From an uncultured Alphaproteobacteria bacterium (lineage in GTDB: Bacteria; Pseudomonadota; Alphaproteobacteria; CAKMZR01): a stretch of DNA of 7,145 nucleotides. Below, one piece after another: positions 1 to 5,914 of the stretch (its first letter is position 1; every line of letters starts with the position of its first letter). The notes below the pieces were generated by a model. That model searched no databases. It had not been told where the DNA came from and saw only the letters and a list, made by a program, of their open reading frames with translations. The stretch spans positions 1 through 7,145 of the forward strand of contig CAKMZR010000081.1 in NCBI GenBank assembly GCA_929200455.1, written 5' to 3'. Both the position numbers and the translations under genes were made by a program.

Positions 1-76
1 CCTAGAGCGAATCTCTTCCTCGCGCGGACTCAGTGTATACGGCTTCTTCCATCACTCCTCACAGGCCTCATCATGA
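1..76 (+). CDS. 3' end of an upstream gene, probably phage tail assembly protein (NlpC/P60 type)
   Basis: The second forward frame is open from the left edge and ends at a TGA at 74-76. This gives 24 visible residues that include ISSSRGLSVYGFF. The stop overlaps the ATG of the next gene (ATGA, 73-76), a typical translational-coupling junction in phage tail operons. Lambda-like tail K / NlpC-P60 proteins usually sit immediately upstream of the tail-tip gene and end in a segment resembling 'LSSREVYGDYW', which the visible residues loosely match with a short insertion. The assignment rests on position and this weak tail match. No catalytic residue lies inside the window. Frame 3 has a stop at 3-5. 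Frame 1 is open to the edge but is simply the upstream continuation of the tail-tip gene. Confidence 0.45.
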   Translation, partial: LERISSSRGLSVYGFFHHSSQASS

Positions 77-2382
77 ATAATTCCAAAAACATACTCATCA
101 CCCTCTCGGGAAATCCCATAGACCCTAATGACTGTCAATACTTGCAGAAAAAACCAAACCTCTCCATACAACAATACTTCATGCAAGTCAGGCACCTCAT
201 CCCTCCCTCCCTACCCGTCATCGCATTTCTCAACCAAAAACCTATACTCAGGACTCAATGGACTCTCACCTGCCTCAAAGAAAACGATAACCTCACCTTC
301 TCATCAGTACCACAACGTGAAGTCGTCGCTTCCGCCCTCACCCTTTTCGCCGTCGCCGCAAGCGGCCCCATCGGCATCGGCATCGGAGCAGGACTCTTCG
401 GTGCCGGAACTCTAGGGGCCACACTCACCGCTACCGCTTTTTCTACAGCCTTCGTCGGCATCATCGGAACCGCCGCTTGGAGCTCCGTCGCTCCCTCGCA
501 AAGTCTCGGACTCTCTCCAAGAAGCCCCTCATACTCCCTCTCATCTCAAGCCAATAATATCAGAAATGGACAGCCCGTACCCGTCATTTACGGTACCCAC
601 CGCATCGTTCCAGACCTCATCTCCGCTCCCTACTCCAGATTCGAAAATAAAGGTAAACAAGTACTCTACCAACTCTTCGCCGTCGGACATGGCGAATTCA
701 ATGTCTCAAAAGCCACCATCGGATCCTCCAAACTCACACTCGCAGAACACGGCTTCTCCTCAGACACCAGCATCAAAAAACCAAATACAACCCTTCCCGT
801 CGTCAATGGACTCTGGCACGTCATCAGCGGAAACGTAAGCAACTTCACCCTCGAACAAGAACTCGGATTCTCAGACCCCGTCCAAGTCGGCTCACCATCC
901 TTCCCCATAAAAACTATCGAAGTCGATATATCCCTACCCCAAGGACTCTACGCCAATAGCCCCGCAGATCGCACAAACGCTACCCTCAATATCCACATCC
1001 AATACCGCGTACTCGGAACAGCATCTTGGTCAAATATTCCCAATACCTTCTCCTCTTCCGGCGGAAGCCAAGATACCACCTACCCCCCTCAAATCTCCTT
1101 CACGAATAACGAAATCTCTTTCCAAACCTCTTCCGCTCATCCCATTCGATACAGTTTCGCATGGAATGTCACAAATCCCGGAACCTACGAAGTCCGCGTA
1201 AAACGTGTCACCGCCCCCTCCTCTAGCCTCTTCTCTCGTGCCGTCTGGACCGGACTCAAAGGATTCCTTCATAGCCCTCCACGATCATACCCCATCTCCA
1301 CATTCCCTCTCAAACTCGTCGCCAATGCATCCACCACAGGAGCATCTGCCAGAACCATCGCTCTCCACGTCACGCGAAAAATTCGATCCTATGACCCCGT
1401 CACAAAATGGTCCAAACCCACCGCATCCCAAAGTATACCCTTCGCCATCGCCGATATGCTCACAAACTCCACCTACGGTGCCAATATTCAAGACCAATAT
1501 ATCGACCTCGACGCACTCCACAAACTCGACGCATCCCTGCCTTCTCACCACACCTTCAACGCCGTCTTCGACCAGTCCCTCACCCTATGGGACGCCCTCA
1601 GGCGTACCGCAAGATGTGCAAGAACTTCCATCTATATCCAAGGCGGCAAAATAAGATTCTCTCGTGACGGCGAAATTTCAACACCCGTCACCCTCTTCTC
1701 AACCCACAATATCGTCAAAAATAGCTTCTCCCTACACCACAGACTCGACAGCCAAGATACCCCCGATAAAGTCATCATCGAATACATCAACCCCGTCTCA
1801 TGGCTCTCAGAAACCGTCTCCGCTCAAGCAGAACACAACTTCCAGCCCATCAATACTCTCAGACTTCCCCTCTTCGGATGCACAAACTCTCAACACGCTC
1901 AAGATGAAGCTCAGTTCATCCTCACAAGCTCTCAAAACAAAAGACGAGTCATCCAATTCGATACAGAACTCGACGGACTCCTACCCGTGTTCGGGGATAC
2001 CATCGCAGTCTCCCACCCCCTACCCTCATGGGGAACCTCAGGATTCATCACCGCCTTCGAACCCGAAAATAATTCCCTCTCCCTCTCTCAAGCCATCAAC
2101 TCTAACGGCTATATCGTCATCCGTAGCCCCAACGGAAATATCATCGGTCCCTTCTCCATCTCTCCATCATCAAAAGAAAAAAATAATAACATCGTCACCA
2201 TCTCAGATGCCCAACTCGATACCCAACCCATCATCAAAGCCCTACAATACCCTCAAAGCACACCCTTCGCATTCGGAGAAAGTAACCACTCCTGGGCCGC
2301 CAAAGCCAAAATTATCTCCATCAGACCCAAAAGTCGTCACATAGTCTCCATCGAAGCCCTCGTCGAACAGATCAACGATTAG
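73..2382 (+). CDS. Phage tail-tip / host-specificity protein (TipJ, lambda gpJ-like)
   Basis: This 769-residue protein is a baseplate hub component at the distal end of a siphovirus-type tail, where it contacts the host envelope. Residues 1-80 look like the small beta-grasp-like N-terminal domain of TipJ proteins (AFLNQKPI at 51-58, then a segment rich in Leu and Asp). A Gly/Ala-rich hydrophobic stretch follows at about 84-137, as in tail protein I and TipJ. Next comes the family hallmark, SYSLSSQANNIRNGQPVPVI at 153-172, followed by YGTHRIVPDL and VLYQLFAVGHGEF. Further TipJ-like segments are PGTYEVRVKR (369-378), AVWTGLKGFL (390-399), YIDLDALHKLDA (476-487), NAVFDQSLTLWDALRRTAR (496-514), GDTIAVSHPLPSWG (641-654) and the C-terminal AKIISIRPKSRHIVSIEAL (744-762). 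The length suits the compact TipJ class, so it appears complete and not truncated. The ATG is chosen because it overlaps the upstream stop; the only upstream purine motif is a weak AGG seven bases away. Its 3' end overlaps dctM. Family assignment is from recalled consensus; receptor specificity cannot be inferred. Confidence 0.88.
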   Translation: MNNSKNILITLSGNPIDPNDCQYLQKKPNLSIQQYFMQVRHLIPPSLPVIAFLNQKPILRTQWTLTCLKENDNLTFSSVPQREVVASALTLFAVAASGPIGIGIGAGLFGAGTLGATLTATAFSTAFVGIIGTAAWSSVAPSQSLGLSPRSPSYSLSSQANNIRNGQPVPVIYGTHRIVPDLISAPYSRFENKGKQVLYQLFAVGHGEFNVSKATIGSSKLTLAEHGFSSDTSIKKPNTTLPVVNGLWHVISGNVSNFTLEQELGFSDPVQVGSPSFPIKTIEVDISLPQGLYANSPADRTNATLNIHIQYRVLGTASWSNIPNTFSSSGGSQDTTYPPQISFTNNEISFQTSSAHPIRYSFAWNVTNPGTYEVRVKRVTAPSSSLFSRAVWTGLKGFLHSPPRSYPISTFPLKLVANASTTGASARTIALHVTRKIRSYDPVTKWSKPTASQSIPFAIADMLTNSTYGANIQDQYIDLDALHKLDASLPSHHTFNAVFDQSLTLWDALRRTARCARTSIYIQGGKIRFSRDGEISTPVTLFSTHNIVKNSFSLHHRLDSQDTPDKVIIEYINPVSWLSETVSAQAEHNFQPINTLRLPLFGCTNSQHAQDEAQFILTSSQNKRRVIQFDTELDGLLPVFGDTIAVSHPLPSWGTSGFITAFEPENNSLSLSQAINSNGYIVIRSPNGNIIGPFSISPSSKEKNNNIVTISDAQLDTQPIIKALQYPQSTPFAFGESNHSWAAKAKIISIRPKSRHIVSIEALVEQIND

Positions 2383-3739
2383 GCAAAAGAACCAACGACA
2401 AATCAGGCCACAACGCCACCACAAACCACACCAACAATAACGACAACAAATAAGGTACCGTGTATTTCAAAAGTCGGAAATACGGTATACCCGTCACTCC
2501 ACTCGCCACATACAAATTCAATCCATACGGCGGCGTGATAAATCCTATCGCATCCCCTATCAAAAATACAACCGCAAAATGTATAGGATCCACTCCCATG
2601 TTATGCGCTATCGGAGCCAAGATCGGCGCCAATATAATCGTGTTCGGCAAACTCTCTAGCACCGTTCCCGCCAACAACACGATCGCCATCGCCGTAAACA
2701 ATACCGCATAATAACCTCCCATGCCCGTCACAAAAGACTCTATCACGTCTCGCGCGCCCAAAAGAGACAGTATCTGCTGCATCACCACCGATATCGCAAT
2801 AAGTGGAGCCAAAATACCCGTAATCTGAGCAGAACGCATCACGATCGAAGGAACCTCGTCCCAACGAAAACCCTTCACCACCAACATTCCACCAAGACTC
2901 CTATCCTGAAAATCCTCTCGATCCTCCTCTTCCCTAAATCCTATAAACTTACTCACCCCATAACTCACCAATCCCACTATCAGGCAAAATCCTACCGTCA
3001 CACCCGCCGCTTCCGTCGGCGAAAACTTACCCGTGTATATACCCCACAACACCAAACCTATCGCAAAAAATCCTAACCACGCTCCAAACGCTGTCTTCAT
3101 AATGCGAGAAAAATTCCACGTTATCAAATGTCCCCAGCCGTTCAGCTTACAAACAAACCAACACACCAACTGCATCCCACATACCATCAAAATTCCAGGA
3201 ATAATACCTCCCACAAATAAATCCGATATCGGCAAATTCATCATAAATCCATACACAATGAATATAAGCGAGGGCGGAATAATAATACCCACCGTTCCAC
3301 CCGCTGCCGCCGTCGCCGCCGCAAACCTCTCATCATAACCACCCTTCTTCATCTCAGGATACATAATCCCACCTATAGTCGCCGTCGTCGCAGAATTAGA
3401 ACCCGATATCGCCGCAAACAATCCACACGCTCCCAAAGACGCCATCGCCAGACCTCCACGCATAAATCCCAATACAGAATACGCAAAACCCGACAACCTC
3501 TTCGCAATCCCAGACTTATTAATCAAATCTCCCGTCAATATAAATAACGGCATCGCCAAAAGCGCAAACCCATCCGTAAACACATCACTCAACGTCGCCC
3601 CCATGTTGTCAAGCGTCAAGCCCAAAATCCAACTCGCTCCCACAATCCAGTAACCTATCACCAAAAATATCGGCACCCCCAATACAAAAAATAATGTCGA
3701 CAATAACGATATCAACGTTATCCACATTCCATCCGCCAT
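2372..3739 (-). CDS. dctM: TRAP transporter large permease subunit (DctM family)
   Basis: This 455-residue inner-membrane protein is the ion-coupled translocation subunit of a TRAP transporter and carries roughly a dozen hydrophobic segments. Hallmarks in order are AMPLFILTGDLINKSG (62-77), FAAISGSNSATTATIGGI (108-125), GGTVGIIIPPSLIFIVYG (147-164), GKFSPTEAAGV (237-247), LESLPNTIILAPILAPIA (361-378) and GDAIGFITPPYGLNLY (395-410). The paired PP motifs mark the two inverted-repeat halves. The protein is somewhat longer than the usual 425-430 residues, largely because of a charged insert around 268-291 (acidic EEEDRED at 270-276) in the loop between the halves. The ATG start has AGGAG at 3749-3753, nine bases upstream and inside the end of dctQ, and the two genes are only 4 bp apart, so translation is probably coupled. 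Substrate is unknown; the dct name denotes family, not proven dicarboxylate transport. The 3' end overlaps the convergent phage gene by 11 bp. Confidence 0.95.
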   Translation of the reverse strand: MADGMWITLISLLSTLFFVLGVPIFLVIGYWIVGASWILGLTLDNMGATLSDVFTDGFALLAMPLFILTGDLINKSGIAKRLSGFAYSVLGFMRGGLAMASLGACGLFAAISGSNSATTATIGGIMYPEMKKGGYDERFAAATAAAGGTVGIIIPPSLIFIVYGFMMNLPISDLFVGGIIPGILMVCGMQLVCWFVCKLNGWGHLITWNFSRIMKTAFGAWLGFFAIGLVLWGIYTGKFSPTEAAGVTVGFCLIVGLVSYGVSKFIGFREEEDREDFQDRSLGGMLVVKGFRWDEVPSIVMRSAQITGILAPLIAISVVMQQILSLLGARDVIESFVTGMGGYYAVLFTAMAIVLLAGTVLESLPNTIILAPILAPIAHNMGVDPIHFAVVFLIGDAIGFITPPYGLNLYVASGVTGIPYFRLLKYTVPYLLSLLLVWFVVALWPDLSLVLLPNR

Positions 3740-3743
3740 CTCT

Positions 3744-4415
3744 CTAATCTCCTAACAAAGACTGCTGGCGAACCAAGACATCGCCTCGCACATAACGGAC
3801 ACAATCATCCCAGAAATTCTCTACCACTCGCGCACTCAAGATCAACCAACTCAAAGGAACACACGCATAAAACCACCACTGCATCACGTCATCCGTTCCC
3901 AGCAGTATCTGAAAATTAGACGCAGAATTCACCGTCTGACGCATCGTCGTCACCAGAACTATCAACGCAAAACCCAACCACAACACCATATCAAGACACA
4001 AACACATAAACTGCAAATGCCTCGGAAGAGCCATACGTAACTCTCCAAACGCCAAATGAGTCCTTATCCGAGCATTGTACGCACAACCCATCCACGACAT
4101 CACCAAAAACAAATAGGGAGGCAACGTCGTCGACCACGGCGCCTGTAACTGAAATACAAAACGCCGTATCACCTCCACGAAAATAACCAACGCGATCACC
4201 AAATAAGTACCTATAAGCACAACACGCTCAAATTGCGCATCCATAATCGGCACCAAACGAAAAATTCCCAACAGAAAACCTCCGCCCAACACCATCACAA
4301 TCGCAAAAAATGGATACGCAGACCAATGCCATATCGCACCAGAAATCTCAAAAGAATCTCTCGTCAGAAACGCAAATAACAGGGCACCCATCCCCTCAAT
4401 CATATCTCCTAGCAC
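3744..4415 (-). CDS. dctQ: TRAP transporter small permease subunit (DctQ family)
   Basis: This 223-residue membrane protein partners DctM. Hydrophobic segments lie at about 32-55, 65-87, 100-118, 134-158 and 180-197. The last four match the normal four-helix DctQ core: the end of the second segment has the family's EVIRRFVF (81-88), and the third carries LFLVMSWMGCAYNARIRTHL, with the conserved small residues and His120. The first segment is additional to that core. The longest frame starts at a GTG (4413-4415), directly preceded in frame by GCC and a TGA stop. A GAGGGAG at 4427-4433 sits 11 bases upstream of that GTG. Alternative ATG starts lie at 4401-4403 and 4389-4391, so the true start is uncertain by up to eight codons. 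The gene follows dctP after 68 bp and precedes dctM by 4 bp. Its C-terminal codons (LLGD) contain the dctM ribosome-binding site. Confidence 0.9.
   Translation of the reverse strand: MLGDMIEGMGALLFAFLTRDSFEISGAIWHWSAYPFFAIVMVLGGGFLLGIFRLVPIMDAQFERVVLIGTYLVIALVIFVEVIRRFVFQLQAPWSTTLPPYLFLVMSWMGCAYNARIRTHLAFGELRMALPRHLQFMCLCLDMVLWLGFALIVLVTTMRQTVNSASNFQILLGTDDVMQWWFYACVPLSWLILSARVVENFWDDCVRYVRGDVLVRQQSLLGD
4404..4410 (-). promoter_or_regulatory. AGGAG ribosome-binding motif inside the dctQ start region
   Basis: On the minus strand AGGAG (4406-4410) lies only two bases before the ATG at 4401-4403 and 14 bases before the ATG at 4389-4391. Neither spacing is good. The motif falls within the second and third codons if the upstream GTG is used. 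It is listed because it makes the dctQ start ambiguous and because a near-identical string (TAGGAGAT) recurs at the dctQ/dctM junction, where it is well placed. Confidence 0.35.
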
Positions 4416-4437
4416 GGCTCAATAAACTCCCTCAAAT

Positions 4438-4462
4438 CCAGTTTCCCCCCGCCCGAAACCAG
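4438..4462 (-). other. Intercistronic hairpin between dctP and dctQ
   Basis: In the transcript, CTGGTTTC (from 4455-4462) can pair with GAAACTGG (from 4438-4445). This makes an 8-bp stem with two adjacent G-U wobbles around a 9-base, very G-rich loop. It sits between the dctP stop and the dctQ start. No U-tract follows, so it does not look like an intrinsic terminator. An mRNA-stabilising or attenuating structure that keeps DctP more abundant than the permease would fit TRAP biology, but that is inference. Confidence 0.35.
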
Positions 4463-4483
4463 ACCCAAGTTCTTGTCCAAACT

Positions 4484-5716
4484 CTAAGATTTCCACCAAC
4501 GACGTGGCTCTACGTTCTCTGCCTTCATATCAGCAGGAATCTCTCTCGCAACCTTGAAGATATCCGTGTACGTATCAATGCCTCCCGCCCAATTGTTAAT
4601 ACGCTCACGCCACTGCTCCCAAGGCTTCGGATTAAATTCAGGAGAACACATCTCTTCCGCCATGCGAATCTCAGAATCAGAAAGAGACGCAACCCGTACA
4701 TTGTTCTCTTTGAAGATCGTTCCGTCCAGCTGCGGATTCGAAAAACCTACCGTGTTCACAAGGGCAGCCTCATTCGCCGCCTGAACATGAACCTGCGTAA
4801 GATAAGAAGACTCCATCATCGCATCTTGCAAATCTCCACCCAGTCTATCAAAGCTCTGACTATTAATAGCCGTATGCTCCGTACCGCAGAAGAAACGAAG
4901 ATCTACACTCTGCGAAACCACAGGCGACATATTCGCATACGCAACCGCAGAAGCCCAAGTTTCCGCTCCGTCTATCAAGCCTTGCTTCAAACCGTCAAGA
5001 GTCTCTTCCCATGCAATCGGAACAGGATTCAAATTCAACATCTGCATCGCTATCCGACCCAACTGTGTGCCCGTCACACGGTTCTTCGTACCGAACAAAT
5101 CAGATATCTTCGTCACCGTCGGCTTCTTCTCCCAAGACAAACCAAGCTGAATACCACGCAATTCTGCATGACTAAACAAAAACTTCAAACCATGACGCTT
5201 CTCAAACGGATCCCGCAAAATCCTCTGACTCTCAGGACTATACAAGAAATAATACTGAGAAGCACGACTCGGAAACATGTAGGCATAATCCAACACGTTC
5301 AAATATGGTGCTCCACCCGCCGAATTCTGAGTCGACGCCGCATACACATCTATAATACCACTTTGCGCCTTCTTCACACACGCCAACTGGTTACAAATCT
5401 GATTGTTCCCTATAAACTCAAAACGAACCTCACCGTCCGTACGCTCTTCCATGTCTTGCACAAACTGAAGGCACCCTGCTCGCTCTATAAGCAAATTCCT
5501 CTCGTTAAATCCAGCCGCACCAAACTTCAACGTATGGCGTGCAGACTTCGACATCCGCTTCTTATAAGTCGAATTCGCCGCCTGTGCTATAGACGCCAAA
5601 CTCACCGTTCCCGCAAGACCGGCCGCTCCAAGCAAAGTCGATGTAAGACCATAAGTCCCCACAACCTTCATCAAATCACGACGCGAAATTTGCGATAGTT
5701 TTCTCATTACTGACAT
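4484..5716 (-). CDS. dctP: TRAP transporter periplasmic substrate-binding protein (DctP family), Tat-exported
   Basis: This 410-residue solute receptor delivers its ligand to the DctQM permease. The N-terminus is a twin-arginine signal: SRRDLMK at 11-17 matches the S-R-R-x-F/L-x-K consensus. A hydrophobic stretch follows at about 19-42, and a likely signal-peptidase site lies after AQA (46). The mature part starts LKFGAAG (63-69), then IGNNQICNQLACVKKAQSG (102-120), the usual first-lobe motif. The ligand-gripping region is KNRVTGTQ (211-218), in which Arg213 aligns with the carboxylate-binding arginine of TRAP receptors. It continues NPVPIAWEETLDGLKQGLID (230-249) and GAETW, the hinge-side signature. 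The length is somewhat above the typical mature-plus-signal size of about 330-370. The start is fixed by GGGAG six bases upstream of the first ATG; Met4 is less well placed. Cysteines C108 and C113 form an unusual CX4C in the first lobe. It is the first gene of the operon. An organic acid ligand is likely from Arg213, but the specific compound is unknown. Confidence 0.94.
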   Translation of the reverse strand: MSVMRKLSQISRRDLMKVVGTYGLTSTLLGAAGLAGTVSLASIAQAANSTYKKRMSKSARHTLKFGAAGFNERNLLIERAGCLQFVQDMEERTDGEVRFEFIGNNQICNQLACVKKAQSGIIDVYAASTQNSAGGAPYLNVLDYAYMFPSRASQYYFLYSPESQRILRDPFEKRHGLKFLFSHAELRGIQLGLSWEKKPTVTKISDLFGTKNRVTGTQLGRIAMQMLNLNPVPIAWEETLDGLKQGLIDGAETWASAVAYANMSPVVSQSVDLRFFCGTEHTAINSQSFDRLGGDLQDAMMESSYLTQVHVQAANEAALVNTVGFSNPQLDGTIFKENNVRVASLSDSEIRMAEEMCSPEFNPKPWEQWRERINNWAGGIDTYTDIFKVAREIPADMKAENVEPRRWWKS

Positions 5717-5722
5717 GTTTAT

Positions 5723-5727
5723 CTCCC
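5723..5727 (-). promoter_or_regulatory. Ribosome-binding site of dctP
   Basis: On the minus strand GGGAG (within AGGGAGA) lies six bases before the ATG at 5714-5716. This supports that ATG over the in-frame Met three codons downstream. Confidence 0.75.
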
Positions 5728-5742
5728 TTTTTCCCGCCCCTC

Positions 5743-5748
5743 ATTATA
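5743..5748 (-). promoter_or_regulatory. Proximal candidate -10 element for the TRAP operon
   Basis: On the minus strand there is a perfect TATAAT. It would start transcription near 5736 and give a leader of about 20 bases containing the dctP ribosome-binding site. The best -35 at 18-bp spacing is a weak TGGAGG (5767-5772, three of six matches), so an activator or an alternative upstream contact may be needed. It is not an extended -10. Confidence 0.45.
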
Positions 5749-5822
5749 CCCTTCCCCTGTGCTCATCCTCCACGCAAATCATGACAAAAATATAACACCC
5801 TCTCTTCTCCCCCTTTTCATCC

Positions 5823-5852
5823 TTGCCAAAACCATTCCGCACGCATTATAAT
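5823..5852 (+). promoter_or_regulatory. Sigma70-type promoter for the GMC oxidoreductase gene
   Basis: TTGCCA at 5823-5828 (five of six consensus bases) and a perfect TATAAT at 5847-5852 are separated by 18 bp. Transcription would begin near 5859 and leave a 5' leader of about 55 bases. This is the best promoter-like sequence I found in the window. Confidence 0.7.
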
Positions 5853-5874
5853 AGTAATCACCATTCTCGCACAA
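5845..5874 (-). promoter_or_regulatory. Distal candidate promoter for the TRAP operon sharing the same -10 palindrome
   Basis: The 8-bp palindrome ATTATAAT (5845-5852) also reads TATAAT on the minus strand (5850 down to 5845). An upstream TTGTGC (5869-5874, three of six matches, but with the key TTG) lies 18 bp away. It would start transcription near 5838 and give dctP a leader of about 120 bases. The -35 is weak, so this is a candidate only. Confidence 0.35.
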
Positions 5875-5902
5875 GCGTTTATGTAGAAAAATATTAAAAA
5901 AA

Positions 5903-5911
5903 AGGGCGAGG
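5903..5911 (+). promoter_or_regulatory. Ribosome-binding site of the GMC gene
   Basis: AGGG at 5903-5906 lies eight bases before the ATG at 5915-5917, with a second weaker GAGG (5908-5911) three bases before it. A run of eight A bases (5896-5903) directly precedes the motif and would keep the site unstructured. Confidence 0.6.
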
Positions 5912-5914
5912 CTT

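Noticed and set aside
1664..2344. 226-codon Ser/Pro/Thr-rich open frame within the tail-tip gene
   Set aside because: It is a shifted-frame shadow of the TipJ coding sequence, and the Ser/Pro/Thr bias is what C-rich codons give in that frame. The TipJ frame carries the conserved motifs.
2383..2470. Possible attachment site or terminator at the phage/TRAP junction
   Set aside because: This stretch codes for the end of dctM. I saw no hairpin with a T-tract and no direct repeat elsewhere in the window.
4310..5698. 462-codon open frame on + opposite dctP and dctQ
   Set aside because: It is antisense to two well-supported TRAP genes, is extremely Arg/Leu-rich with no recognisable motif, and is explained by the C-rich, stop-poor composition of this strand.
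5719..5766. 15-codon open frame MSTGEGYNEGREKGR ending 2 bp before dctP, a possible leader peptide
   Set aside because: GGAGG abuts its ATG with no spacing, it contains the likely proximal -10, and no regulatory codon run is visible.
5779..5820. 13-codon minus-strand open frame in the divergent intergenic region
   Set aside because: It is very short, its AAGG touches the ATG with no spacer, and it would need the weaker distal promoter.
5881..5886. ATG-TAG start-stop in the GMC leader
   Set aside because: There is no ribosome-binding motif at useful spacing, so a chance occurrence is the simplest reading.
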